Shown here: positions 17,486-26,007 of the stretch, piece after piece
Layout of the letters: each line of letters begins with the position of its first letter
Numbering within the stretch: the first letter of the stretch is position 1
DNA from: Verrucomicrobiaceae bacterium UBA1938
Lineage (GTDB): Bacteria; Verrucomicrobiota; Verrucomicrobiia; Verrucomicrobiales; Verrucomicrobiaceae
Direction of reading: 5' to 3'
Length of the DNA: 64,000 nucleotides
NCBI GenBank assembly: GCA_002336895.1
Contig: DDFC01000027.1
Location: forward strand, 14,330 to 78,329
Notes under the pieces: model-generated
The model's database searches: none
What the model was told of the DNA's origin: nothing
Seen by the model: only the letters and a program-made list of their open reading frames with translations
Made by a program: the position numbers and the translations under genes

Positions 17486-18556
17486 ATGGCCGCAGTCACA
17501 CATCCCCCCGAGTGGACCACTCCACAGTCCTCCTTTCGTTCCCGAGACGACTGGAGCCTGAAGTGGTGGATGATGTTTGCGCTCATTCTCTCCGTGGTTT
17601 TCCACATGATGCTGGTCGTGGGCTTTGACACCCTGGGCATCTCCAATGTGACACCGGCCAAAATGCGCGAGGTGCCTGAGCGCATCCGCATCGACGAGCG
17701 GCTGCTGAAAGACCAGAAGGCCATCCAGCAGATCCCAGAAATCATCGCGCCGGGAAATGTGCCGGACATGAAGGCCTTTGAGCCCAAGCTGGATGATTTC
17801 GACAAGCTGCAGGAACTGCCCAAAAACCAGGAGATCGACCTCACGCCGAACGTGAAGGAGATCACCAACTTTGTCCGTGCCAACGACCCCGGAGATGGGG
17901 CTCCCGGCACCCCCAAAGGCAGCGAGATGGCCAAGCTCCTGGCCCCGCAGGCCATGGAGGCGCCTGACATCGCCGCAGAGATGGCCAGCGTGCGCCGTGA
18001 TGTGCTGTCCAAGCCCGTCTCGGAAAAGCAGATGCTGCTGGATGCAGGCGCGCTGGAGCCCGGAGAGGGCGGCAAGGTGGACACCGGTCTGCTGGATGCC
18101 GTGAAGAGCCAGGGCACCGCCACGGCTGCGGGTGCGCGTGTGAAAGGCTTCAGCAATCTCGACGACCTCCTCGGCGGCGGTGGCAAGATGGGCGGCAGCA
18201 CGGCCCCGATCCTGATGCCCACGGATCTGCTCTTTGAATACGGCAGCGATCAACTGGCCGAGACCGCACGCCTCAGCCTCATGAAGCTCGGCTTCCTCAT
18301 CCAGAAAAACCCGGACTCGCTCTTCATCATCGAGGGGCACACCGACAGCTTTGGCGGAGAGGACTACAATCTGGAGCTGAGCATGCGCCGCGCCAGCGCT
18401 GTGGTGAACTGGCTGCGGGAATCTCTGGGCCTCGGCACGGACCGCATCCAGGCCGTGGGCATGGGCAAGTCCAAGCCCATCGTCAGCATATCGGGCACGG
18501 TGGAGCAGCAGGGCATGAACCGCCGCGTGGAGATCAAGGTGAGGCCCAAAAAATAA
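17486..18556 (+). CDS. Membrane-anchored OmpA-like (peptidoglycan-binding) protein
   Basis: A 356-residue protein starting at the ATG at 17486 (an upstream TTG would add nine residues). One membrane helix near residues 24-45 (MMFALILSVVFHMMLVVGF) with a short cytosolic N-terminus gives a type II topology. A long Pro/Asp/Glu-rich linker follows. The C-terminal about 120 residues are an OmpA domain (PTDLLFEYGSDQLAE, FIIEGHTDSFGGEDYNLELSMRRA, RVEIKV), which binds peptidoglycan. The layout recalls MotB/TolR-like anchored proteins but lacks a visible channel motif. It starts 108 bases from the divergent superoxide dismutase gene. Confidence 0.85.
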   Translation: MAAVTHPPEWTTPQSSFRSRDDWSLKWWMMFALILSVVFHMMLVVGFDTLGISNVTPAKMREVPERIRIDERLLKDQKAIQQIPEIIAPGNVPDMKAFEPKLDDFDKLQELPKNQEIDLTPNVKEITNFVRANDPGDGAPGTPKGSEMAKLLAPQAMEAPDIAAEMASVRRDVLSKPVSEKQMLLDAGALEPGEGGKVDTGLLDAVKSQGTATAAGARVKGFSNLDDLLGGGGKMGGSTAPILMPTDLLFEYGSDQLAETARLSLMKLGFLIQKNPDSLFIIEGHTDSFGGEDYNLELSMRRASAVVNWLRESLGLGTDRIQAVGMGKSKPIVSISGTVEQQGMNRRVEIKVRPKK

Positions 18557-18583
18557 GCGAACGCCAAGTCAAACTCGCTGAGC

Positions 18584-20059
18584 ATGTTGGTGAAGACGGT
18601 GTTTCTCCAGTTAACAAAACTTTGGCTGCGCGGCGGACGCTGGGTGGTGATGATTGCGGGCTTGATGCTGTTTGCCTGGTGCTATCTGCAGGCCTTCCAC
18701 ACGCAGAGCAGCGCCAGCACTGGAACAGCTGAGCAGGAGCGTCTGTATCTCGACGCGGCTGTCGCCACACGGCATGATCTGACGCCGGACTTTTCAAAGA
18801 GTGTCTCGCAGCCGCTGAACGACTGGCTGCCACACCGCACCGATGGTGTGGTGCGCCCCCTCTGGCCCTGGCTGGCTGCTTGGAATGTGGCAGAGGGGCA
18901 GCCGTCGCCAGCAACTGAGCTGACATCGGCAGACGAGCGTGTGCTGCGCGCCGGCAGGCGCTGGCAGGCTGGCATGGGGCTGGGTTTCCTGCTCGTTCTC
19001 GGCCTGGCTGCGGCGCGCGTGTTCTCCGTGCCCGCTGCGCTGGTGACGATCCTGACCATCGGTTTTGGCGTGCTGCTGCCGTCGGCGCGGTTCTTTGCTC
19101 CAGATGTGCTCTTTCAGCTGCTCTTTCTGCTGGTGTGGGTGTGCTGCATCGCAGCGCTGCAGCGCAATTCTCTCTGGCTCTACGGTCTCATCGGCTTTCT
19201 CTCCGCGCTGGCCAATCTGACGCTGCCCACCACCACCACGCTGGTGCTGACGTTTGTTTTTGTGAGCAGCCTGCGCTGGCTGTGGGGCTGGGTGCTGGCA
19301 CATCTGCCCAAGGATGAGGGCACCTCTCTCTGGGTCTGGCGGAACCACTGGCTGGGACTGGTGCTGCTGGTGGCCTGCCATCTCATCACGGTGGGGCCCA
19401 TGCTGGCTTACTCAAAGGAGAGAATGGGCTGTGCCTCGCCCTTTTACTGGCGCTGGTTTGAAAATGCTGCGGCCATGAAGCAGTGGACCACGACACACCA
19501 CACGCGCGAGGCCCTGCTGGCCGTGCCTGAGAACAAACGACCAAGCTATGCCGCCTATGCGGAGGCCCACAGCCCGGAGCAGATCAAGGCCCGTGTGAGC
19601 CAGGGGGCGCTGAAAATGACCGAGGCGGTGCTGCAGCTGCCCTGGCGTTTTGACACCCTGCCGCACGAGCGCGGACTTTTCGTCATCAGTCTGGCCGGCA
19701 TTCTGACGGTCCTGCTGCTCATCCTCGGCTTTGTGGCCCCGCGTGCGGCCCATGCCGGGCAGGCGCTGCATCCTGAGACCGCACCGCTGGCTTTCTTCAG
19801 CGTGCTGGCCTGTGTGGCCTGCACGCTCGATTTCGGCTGGGACATTCCCGTTCTCACTTGGGGAAACCGCCATCTCGCACTGTATCCGCCGCTGGTGCTC
19901 AGCCTCATCTGGGCCAGTGAGTCCCTCGTGCACCGTGCGCGTCGGCGGAAAATGCGCCTGCCCGTTTTCGTGATTTACGAAACAGCTCTATGGGCGCTGT
20001 GCATCATGGCCTTCTGGCGTATCATCGCGGTCTTGCAGCCGGTCTCTTTTGCGGCGTAA
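18584..20059 (+). CDS. Multi-pass membrane protein, GT-C glycosyltransferase-like
   Basis: A 491-residue protein with about ten hydrophobic helices (for example VVMIAGLMLFAWCYLQAF, GMGLGFLLVLGLAAARVF, LLFLLVWVCCIAALQ, VLLLILGFVAPRAA). A soluble loop after the first helix carries Asp/His residues (ATRHDLTPDF), and the helical array resembles GT-C (PMT/GT39) membrane glycosyltransferases, but no diagnostic motif is certain. It may use a lipid-linked sugar donor. It starts 27 bases after the OmpA gene, and the HAD gene follows 18 bases later. Confidence 0.6.
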   Translation: MLVKTVFLQLTKLWLRGGRWVVMIAGLMLFAWCYLQAFHTQSSASTGTAEQERLYLDAAVATRHDLTPDFSKSVSQPLNDWLPHRTDGVVRPLWPWLAAWNVAEGQPSPATELTSADERVLRAGRRWQAGMGLGFLLVLGLAAARVFSVPAALVTILTIGFGVLLPSARFFAPDVLFQLLFLLVWVCCIAALQRNSLWLYGLIGFLSALANLTLPTTTTLVLTFVFVSSLRWLWGWVLAHLPKDEGTSLWVWRNHWLGLVLLVACHLITVGPMLAYSKERMGCASPFYWRWFENAAAMKQWTTTHHTREALLAVPENKRPSYAAYAEAHSPEQIKARVSQGALKMTEAVLQLPWRFDTLPHERGLFVISLAGILTVLLLILGFVAPRAAHAGQALHPETAPLAFFSVLACVACTLDFGWDIPVLTWGNRHLALYPPLVLSLIWASESLVHRARRRKMRLPVFVIYETALWALCIMAFWRIIAVLQPVSFAA

Positions 20060-20077
20060 GTGCCTTCCCAACCCTGC

Positions 20078-20878
20078 ATGGCCGCCCCCAAACACCGCTT
20101 CATTCTCTGCTTCGACTTCGACGGCACCCTCGTGCATCCTGAGAGCGATCCCGTGTACCATCCCGGCTTTGGTCAGATGATTCAGGCCCTGCGCAGCCAG
20201 GGCGCTGCCTGGGTGATCAACACCGGACGCAGCCTAGGCCAGACGCTGGAGGGGCTCGCGCAGTACGGCATCTTTTACGAGCCGGACTTCATTATCGCGC
20301 AGGAGAGCGACATTTATAAACCAGGCTTCTTCAGCCGCTGGACGGACTACGGCTCATGGAATCGCAAGGCACGCCGTGCGCAGGAGCGCTTTGTCAAAGA
20401 TCATCAGCAGTCTCTGCAGGCCATCCGGCAGATGGTGGAGACGCACACCCAGGCGTCCTTCATCACCGGCAGTTCCGGAGAGATGGGCATCGTGGGCACC
20501 AATGACCTCGAGATGGATGCCATCTGCGCCTACATTGACTCACATGCGCAGCAGTTTCCGGACATCGGCTACCACCGCAACGGCATCTATCTGCGCTTTT
20601 CCCACAGCGGCTACAGCAAAGGCACGGCGCTCAGCGAGCTGGCGCGCCTGCTGGGGCTGAATGCGGCGGCCTGCTTTGCCGCAGGAGACAACTTTAATGA
20701 CCTCAGCATGCTGGACCCACGCCACGCGCACATGATCGCCTGCCCTGTCAATGCGCTGGATCCGATCAAGCAGGTCGTTCATTCCCGGGGCGGATTCATC
20801 GCCTCCCGCCGTGCCAGCGAGGGAATGATGGAGGCGCTGACGCATTTTTTTGGAAATTCCCCGCCTCCAAGGGCCTGA
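20078..20878 (+). CDS. HAD-superfamily hydrolase (Cof/SPP-like phosphatase)
   Basis: A 266-residue protein starting at the ATG at 20078 (a GTG directly after the previous stop is less likely). HAD motif I is CFDFDGTL with Asp13/Asp15. Motif II is probably the Thr/Ser in VINTGRS, with a type II cap between. Motif III contributes KGTALSELARLLG, and motif IV is AAGDNFNDLSML. This pattern is that of Cof-type or sucrose-phosphate-phosphatase-like enzymes that dephosphorylate sugar phosphates. The substrate is unknown. Confidence 0.88.
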   Translation: MAAPKHRFILCFDFDGTLVHPESDPVYHPGFGQMIQALRSQGAAWVINTGRSLGQTLEGLAQYGIFYEPDFIIAQESDIYKPGFFSRWTDYGSWNRKARRAQERFVKDHQQSLQAIRQMVETHTQASFITGSSGEMGIVGTNDLEMDAICAYIDSHAQQFPDIGYHRNGIYLRFSHSGYSKGTALSELARLLGLNAAACFAAGDNFNDLSMLDPRHAHMIACPVNALDPIKQVVHSRGGFIASRRASEGMMEALTHFFGNSPPPRA

Positions 20879-20993
20879 TTTTATCTTTTCTAAAGATTTC
20901 GAGGGAATTTTCTCTTGCCGAATGGGGGGACGTGTGGAAACCTCCGCGCCCCTCTTCCCAAGAGAGGTCGCAGAACTCTCAATTTTTCAGGTT

Positions 20994-21308
20994 ATGGCAT
21001 ACGCAATCATCAAAACAGGCGGCAAGCAGTATAAAGTCTCCGTGGGCGACAAGCTCGACGTGGAGAAGATCGAGTCTGCAGAAGGCGAAACCGCCACCTT
21101 CGACCAGGTGCTCGTCGCCGGTGAAGGCAGCAGCATCAAAGTGGGCGCTCCCACCGTGGCAGGCGCCAGCGTCTCCGCCAAGGTCATCAAGCAGCACAAG
21201 GCTGACAAGGCCACCACCTTCAGGTTCCGCAAGCGCAAGGGCTATCACAAGACCCGTGGTCACCGCCAGCCGCTGACCCTCGTGCAGATCACCGCCATCA
21301 ACGCTTAA
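20994..21308 (+). CDS. rplU: 50S ribosomal protein L21
   Basis: A 104-residue protein of the family length starting MAYAIIKTGGKQYKVSVGDK, with VGAPTVAGASVSAKV and the C-terminal KRKGYHKTRGHRQPLTLVQI rRNA-binding segment. The ATG at 20994 is the family start; the open frame upstream is leader. A 115-base upstream region carries an A/T-rich stretch (TTTTATCTTTTCTAAAG) that could hold the promoter. rpmA follows 21 bases downstream in the usual order. Confidence 0.98.
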   Translation: MAYAIIKTGGKQYKVSVGDKLDVEKIESAEGETATFDQVLVAGEGSSIKVGAPTVAGASVSAKVIKQHKADKATTFRFRKRKGYHKTRGHRQPLTLVQITAINA

Positions 21309-21329
21309 TCCTCCACTCCCCCTCCTCTC

Positions 21330-21584
21330 ATGGCCCATAAAAAAGGACAAGGTTCCGTTAAAAACGGTCGCGACAGCCAGAGCAAGCGTCTTGGCGTCAA
21401 GAAATTCGGCGGCGAAGCCGTCATCGCAGGCAACATCATCCTTCGCCAGCGTGGTACGAAGTGGGTTCCTGGTCGTAATGTCGGCATCGGCCGCGACCAC
21501 ACCATTTTCGCCCTCGTGGACGGAAAAGTGCTTTTCGACAAGGATGGCACCCGTGTGAACATTGAGCCTGCGCTTCAGGCGTAA
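21330..21584 (+). CDS. rpmA: 50S ribosomal protein L27
   Basis: An 84-residue protein beginning MAHKKGQGSVKNGRDSQSKR, the canonical L27 start without the Firmicutes-type cleavable N-terminal extension. Core motifs are LGVKKFGGEAVIAGNIILRQ, GTKWVPGRNVGIGRDHTIFA and the C-terminal DGKVLFDKDG. It sits at the peptidyl-transferase centre of the 50S subunit. It is in an operon with rplU and followed by a strong terminator. Confidence 0.98.
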   Translation: MAHKKGQGSVKNGRDSQSKRLGVKKFGGEAVIAGNIILRQRGTKWVPGRNVGIGRDHTIFALVDGKVLFDKDGTRVNIEPALQA

Positions 21585-21611
21585 GTTCAGGCACAGGCGA
21601 TTTTTATCTTT

Positions 21612-21641
21612 GGGCGCGGATGATCTCCGCGCCCTTTTTTT
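21612..21641 (+). terminator. Rho-independent terminator of rplU-rpmA
   Basis: A perfect 9-bp stem GGGCGCGGA / TCCGCGCCC with a TGATC loop is followed by a run of seven T. It lies 28 bases after the rpmA stop. Confidence 0.93.
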
Positions 21642-21710
21642 ATGTCCATTTTTGTGTCGGATTCGGCAAGTTTGTTTAATTTCCTACTTTACACATCGAG
21701 AATTAGGTGA

Positions 21711-22385
21711 ATGATCGCTCCCCCTCGCATGAATCCTGAACAAATCCAAGCTCTCAACGACGCGGCCCGCGGCCAGTCTCCGCAGCAAATCATTCAGACC
21801 GCCCTCGCTCATGCCGCTGGAGGTGCCATCGTCACCACCAACTTTCGTCCTTATGAGGCGGTGATTCTGCATCTGGTGGCTGAGCAGCAGGCGGATGTGC
21901 CGGTGCTTTGGGTGGATCATGGAACCAATCTCCCTGAAACCTACCGCTTTGCGGAAAAGAGCCGTGAGCGTCTGAATCTCAACCTGAAGCCTTATCTGCC
22001 CAAGATGACCGCCGCGCATTGGCTGGCGCTGAATGGAGGCCAGGTGCCGATGCCGGATGAAGTGGAGCGTGTGGAATCCTTCAGCCGCATCATGAAGCTG
22101 GAGCCCTTTGAGCGCGGCATGCGCGAGCTGGCACCGAAGGTGTGGATCACCGCTCTGCGCAAGGAGCAGAATCCCCAGCGTGCCGCCACGCTGCAGCCTT
22201 TCATGTGGGACGCCAAGTTCAACTGCCTCAAGGTCAACCCCATCCTCGACTGGACTCCGGTGGAGATGGACGCCTACCTGACTCAGCACGACCTGCCGAA
22301 CGAGCGCACCTACTACGATCCCGCCAAGGGCGATGAAAAACACGAATGCGGCCTGCACGCCAAGCTCGTCACTGACAAAGCGTAA
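21711..22385 (+). CDS. cysH: Phosphoadenosine phosphosulfate (PAPS) reductase
   Basis: Reduces activated sulfate to sulfite with thioredoxin or glutaredoxin. The 224-residue product has the PP-loop region TTNFRPYEAVILHLVAEQ, PETYRFAEKSRERLNLNLKPY, WITALRKEQNPQRA and the C-terminal catalytic ECGLH. The only cysteines are one in FNCLKV and that of ECGLH, so the CC...CxxC iron-sulfur motif of APS reductases is absent; the enzyme should prefer PAPS, which requires an APS kinase not visible in this window. The pyrophosphate loop TNFRPYE differs somewhat from the usual SFG type. It is first of a four-gene sulfate operon. Confidence 0.92.
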   Translation: MIAPPRMNPEQIQALNDAARGQSPQQIIQTALAHAAGGAIVTTNFRPYEAVILHLVAEQQADVPVLWVDHGTNLPETYRFAEKSRERLNLNLKPYLPKMTAAHWLALNGGQVPMPDEVERVESFSRIMKLEPFERGMRELAPKVWITALRKEQNPQRAATLQPFMWDAKFNCLKVNPILDWTPVEMDAYLTQHDLPNERTYYDPAKGDEKHECGLHAKLVTDKA

Positions 22386-22391
22386 GCGTCC

Positions 22392-23138
22392 ATGGATTTT
22401 CTGACTCCAGAATTTGGGCTCTACGTGCTGGCCGGCTTTGTGGCTCAGCTGATCGATGGAGCGCTGGGCATGGCTTATGGCGTCAGCGCTTCGTCGCTGC
22501 TCTCTGTCTTCGGCGTGGAGCCGCGGGTGGTCAGCGCCACGGTGCATGCGGCGGAGTGTTTCACCACCGGGGCCTCGGGCCTTTCGCATCATGCGTTTGG
22601 GAATGTGGACCGCAATCTGTTCCGCCGGCTGCTCGTCCCTGCGGTGATTGGTGCCGTGATGGGTGCTTACATCCTGACCTCCATCGATGGCAAGGTGCTC
22701 AAGCCCTACATCTCCATGTACCTCATCGTCATGGGAGCTGTCATTATTGCCAAGGCCTTCACACGGGTGCCGCCGAAGAAGGTCACTACGCACCTCGCGC
22801 CACTGGGGTTTGTGGGTGCGTTGGTGGACGCCATGTGCGGCGGTGGATGGGGACCGATTGTGGCCTCCAATTTGATCATCCGTGGCAATGACACCCGCAT
22901 CACCGTGGGCAGTGTGAACGCTGTTGAGTTCTTCGTCACGCTCTCCGCTTCCATCACCTTCTTTCTCACGATCGGCCTCACGCATTGGAACATCATCGTC
23001 GCGCTCGCTCTCGGTGGTGTCATCGCCGCGCCGCTGGCTGCGTGGGCTGCGAAGCACATCCCGCACAAGCCCTTCATGGTGCTCGTGGGTCTGCTCATCG
23101 TTGTCGTCAATTCCCTCCGCGTTTTCAAAATCCTTTAA
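22392..23138 (+). CDS. TauE/SafE family sulfite exporter-type permease
   Basis: A 248-residue inner-membrane protein with about seven to eight helices and the TauE signature: VAQLIDGALGMAYGVSASSLL near the start and MCGGGWGPIVASNLI in the middle. Family members move sulfite, sulfonates or related anions. Its start lies 6 bases after cysH and 13 bases before cysD, so it probably supplies or exports a sulfur anion for this operon; the direction is not predictable. Confidence 0.9.
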   Translation: MDFLTPEFGLYVLAGFVAQLIDGALGMAYGVSASSLLSVFGVEPRVVSATVHAAECFTTGASGLSHHAFGNVDRNLFRRLLVPAVIGAVMGAYILTSIDGKVLKPYISMYLIVMGAVIIAKAFTRVPPKKVTTHLAPLGFVGALVDAMCGGGWGPIVASNLIIRGNDTRITVGSVNAVEFFVTLSASITFFLTIGLTHWNIIVALALGGVIAAPLAAWAAKHIPHKPFMVLVGLLIVVVNSLRVFKIL

Positions 23139-23151
23139 TTCAACCCGTCAC

Positions 23152-24060
23152 ATGTCCGCGATCACCCATCTTCAGTTCCTCGAATCCGAGGCCATCTACA
23201 TCCTGCGGGAAACCGCCGCGCAGTTCCAAAAGCCCGCGCTGCTGTTCTCCGGCGGCAAGGACTCCATCGTCATGGCCTGGCTCGCACGCAAAGCCTTCTA
23301 CCCCTCCAAGCTGCCCTTCCCCCTGCTGCATGTGGACACCGGCCACAACTTCCCTGAGGCCATGGAATACCGCGACTGGTTCGTGCAGGAGATCGGCGCC
23401 ACGCTGACCGTGGGCCTGGTGCAGAAGTCCATCGACGAAGGCCGCGTGCAGGAGGAGAAAGGCCACACCGCCAGCCGCAACAAGCTGCAGACCGTGACGC
23501 TGCTGGACACCATCGAAGAGCATCAGTTTGACGCCTGCCTTGGTGGTGGTCGTCGTGATGAAGAAAAGGCCCGTGCCAAGGAGCGCTTCTTCAGCCACCG
23601 CGATGAGTTCGGCCAGTGGGACCCCAAGAACCAGCGCCCTGAGCTCTGGAACATCTTCAACGGTCGCAAACACTTCGGCGAGCACTTCCGTGTGTTCCCG
23701 CTCAGCAACTGGACCGAGATGGACATCTGGCAGTATATCCGCCAGGAAAACATCCCGCTGCCGAGCCTCTACTTCAGCCATCAGCGCAAGATCATCGAGC
23801 GCCACGGCCAGCTCCTCGACGCCAGCACAGGCATCATCCCGCTGCTGGATGAAGAAAAGCCCCGCGTGAAGGAGATGACCATCCGCTTCCGCACTGTGGG
23901 CGACGCCACCTGCACCGGTGCCGTGGAATCCACTGCCAGCACGATTGATGAAATCGTCGCCGAAGTCGCTGCTGCCCGTCAGACTGAGCGCGGCACCCGC
24001 GCTGACGATAAGCGCTCCGAGACCGCGATGGAAGACCGCAAGAAGGAAGGCTACTTCTGA
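23152..24060 (+). CDS. cysD: Sulfate adenylyltransferase subunit 2
   Basis: CysD makes APS from ATP and sulfate as the catalytic partner of the CysN GTPase. The 302-residue product begins MSAITHLQFLESEAIYILRE. The PP-loop is FSGGKDSIVMAWLARKAF; further motifs are HVDTGHNFPEAMEYRDW, RRDEEKARAKERFFSHRD, WDPKNQRPELWN and the conserved C-terminus TIDEIVAEVAAARQTERGTR. The ATG at 23152 fits the family and follows the permease stop by 13 bases. Confidence 0.97.
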   Translation: MSAITHLQFLESEAIYILRETAAQFQKPALLFSGGKDSIVMAWLARKAFYPSKLPFPLLHVDTGHNFPEAMEYRDWFVQEIGATLTVGLVQKSIDEGRVQEEKGHTASRNKLQTVTLLDTIEEHQFDACLGGGRRDEEKARAKERFFSHRDEFGQWDPKNQRPELWNIFNGRKHFGEHFRVFPLSNWTEMDIWQYIRQENIPLPSLYFSHQRKIIERHGQLLDASTGIIPLLDEEKPRVKEMTIRFRTVGDATCTGAVESTASTIDEIVAEVAAARQTERGTRADDKRSETAMEDRKKEGYF

Positions 24061-24106
24061 AGCACCGAGAACCGCCGCATTAACAAACAACACACCTTTT
24101 CAAGTC

Positions 24107-25447
24107 ATGGACGTTCTCGTCAACCCCACCGAATCCTCTCTTCTCCGCTTCACGACTGCTGGCTCCGTCGATGATGGCAAAAGCACGCTCATTGGCCGCC
24201 TGCTGTATGACTCAAAGTCGATCTTCGAAGACCAGCTTCTCGCTGTCGAAGAATCCTCCAAGCGCCGTGGAGATGCGCATGTGAACCTTGCTCTTCTCAC
24301 TGACGGTCTGCGTGCCGAGCGCGAACAGGGCATCACGATTGATGTGGCCTACCGCTATTTCGCCACGCCGAAGCGGAAGTTCATCATCGCCGATACTCCG
24401 GGGCACATTCAGTACACGCGCAACATGGTCACGGGAGCCTCGACGGCGGATCTCGCGATCATCCTGATCGATGCGCGTCTGGGAGTCATCGAGCAGACCA
24501 TGCGTCATACGTATCTGGCCTCGCTGCTGCGCATCGGGCACATCGTGCTGGCGGTGAACAAGATGGACCTGGTGAACTTTGACCAGGCCGTCTATGACAA
24601 GATCGTGGCTGATTACATGGCCTTCGCCAAAGGACTGGAAAACCTGCCGCATGTGACACCGATTCCCATGAGCGCGCTCAATGGGGACAACGTGGTGGAC
24701 AAGTCGGAGAATACTCCGTGGTACACCGGTCCTTCCCTGCTGCAGCATCTTGAGACCGCGCAGGTGCATACGGAAACTGCTGTGGATGAAGCACGCTTCC
24801 CCGTGCAGTGGGTCATCCGCCCCATCTCCGACCGCGAAGACGCCAAGCTCGGCAACCTGCATGACTATCGCGGCTTTGCCGGACGCGTGGCCAGCGGCAC
24901 CTTCAAGGTGGGTGATGACGTACTTGTGTACCCATCCGAGATGAAGACGAAGATCACCGGCATTCATACCTTTGAAGGCCCGCAGCCGGAGGCCATCCCT
25001 CAGCTCAGCTACAGCATCACCGTGGCCGATGAGATCGACACCAGCCGCGGCGGCATGATCGTCAAAGCCGGCGAGCCTGCACAGACGGCCCAGGAGTTTG
25101 ACGCCATGATCTGCTGGTTTGCCGACAAGAAGACGCTCAAGCCCCGCAGCCGCTTCCATCTGCGTCACACCACCAATGACGTGCGCGCCGTCGTCACCGA
25201 TGTGCTGTACAAGGTGAACATCAGCACGCTGGAAAAGAGCGCCGCCAGCAAGGAGTTCTCATTAAATGACATCGGCTGCATCCGCCTGCGCTGCGCATCG
25301 CCGATCTTCTTTGACGCCTATGCCAAGAACCGCACCACCGGCAGCTTCGTCCTCGTGGACGAGCAGACGAACAACACCGTGGCCGCAGGCATGATCCTCA
25401 AGCCGCTGGTGGATGCCGGAGACGAAGACGCTGAAGTGGCGATCTAG
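24107..25447 (+). CDS. cysN: Sulfate adenylyltransferase subunit 1 (GTPase)
   Basis: CysN couples GTP hydrolysis to APS formation by CysD. The 446-residue EF-Tu-like protein has the G1 loop TAGSVDDGKSTLIGRLLYD, REQGITIDVAYRYF, DTPGHIQYTRNMVTGAS and NKMDLVNF, then two beta-barrel domains. It lacks a fused C-terminal CysC (APS kinase) domain, which makes the PAPS-type CysH upstream noteworthy. The ATG at 24107 is the family start, 46 bases after cysD. A repeat element begins just after the stop. Confidence 0.97.
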   Translation: MDVLVNPTESSLLRFTTAGSVDDGKSTLIGRLLYDSKSIFEDQLLAVEESSKRRGDAHVNLALLTDGLRAEREQGITIDVAYRYFATPKRKFIIADTPGHIQYTRNMVTGASTADLAIILIDARLGVIEQTMRHTYLASLLRIGHIVLAVNKMDLVNFDQAVYDKIVADYMAFAKGLENLPHVTPIPMSALNGDNVVDKSENTPWYTGPSLLQHLETAQVHTETAVDEARFPVQWVIRPISDREDAKLGNLHDYRGFAGRVASGTFKVGDDVLVYPSEMKTKITGIHTFEGPQPEAIPQLSYSITVADEIDTSRGGMIVKAGEPAQTAQEFDAMICWFADKKTLKPRSRFHLRHTTNDVRAVVTDVLYKVNISTLEKSAASKEFSLNDIGCIRLRCASPIFFDAYAKNRTTGSFVLVDEQTNNTVAAGMILKPLVDAGDEDAEVAI

Positions 25448-25454
25448 TACGGCG

Positions 25455-25624
25455 CATAGCTGAAAACGGGTTCGTGGGATCGACCTGATCCCACACAGGC
25501 CTCTACATCGCCCAGCTTTTCCGCGTTATTCGCGAATGCGCTGCAGGTGGGGGGATCAAGATGATCCCCCTCCGGCTGCTGGTGCTTCCGCCTGCAGGGC
25601 TGTTTTTAACAGATCGTGGTATTA
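25455..25624. repeat. Inverted-repeat-bounded element E1
   Basis: Part of the 560-base gene-free region 25448-26007. The left end carries GCTGAAAACGGG (the family end motif is TTGAAAACGGGTCTG); the right end carries the inverse ending in TGGTATTA. Inside are two perfect hairpins: GTGGGATC/GATCCCAC at 25474-25494 and GGGGGATCA/TGATCCCCC at 25550-25570. Its right half matches, in reverse complement, the left half of the element at 30892. I see no coding potential. Confidence 0.7.
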
Positions 25625-25843
25625 TACCAGCAACAGTTGAAAGGGAGTCTCGGAGCGCTGTGGTGAAATGAGCCTGAAATTCATCGAGGCCCGCCCCCTC
25701 CTTTCGACATTCCAAGGACGGCGCATCTTTTTCAGCGCCCGCGACGCCGCAGACCCGAAACTTCGGCCCCGACACAGCGGGGCCCTACCAGCCCTGCTGC
25801 ACGCGCCGCGCATGAAGACCCGGTTTCAATTGCTCATGGTATT
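25619..25843. repeat. Inverted-repeat-bounded element E2, abutting E1
   Basis: The left end is TTATACCAGCAACAGTTGAA and the right end is the inverse CCCGGTTTCAATTGCTCATG followed by GTATTA. E1 and E2 are back to back: their ends form a near-palindrome centred on TGGTATTATACCA at 25618-25630. The interior differs from E1 and includes a CGGCCCCG/CGGGGCC-type stem near 25770. No gene is seen. Confidence 0.62.
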
Positions 25844-25943
25844 AGTCGCCTGGCTGTTGTTTTCAAATAGCAGGCGGTGTTTCCGCCTTAGCGCAGGGGC
25901 TGCTGCGCTCGCCGGTTCCATCGGATATTCTTTTCGAGATCCA
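25842..25943. repeat. About 100-base interspersed repeat R2, copy 1
   Basis: Begins TTAGTCGCCTGGCTG, contains a stem CGCCTG...CAGGCG around AAATAGCAGG, and ends with GCCGGTTCCAT and TTCTTTTCGAGA. A second copy with roughly 80% identity by eye is at 30787-30889 in the same orientation. It directly follows the E2 terminal repeat and stops before the next gene. Confidence 0.72.
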
Positions 25944-26007
25944 GGCTGATTTGGATTTCATCGCGCCCATGCTTGCCAGTGGCTCTTGCACTGGCTTGTA
26001 TGGGGGC

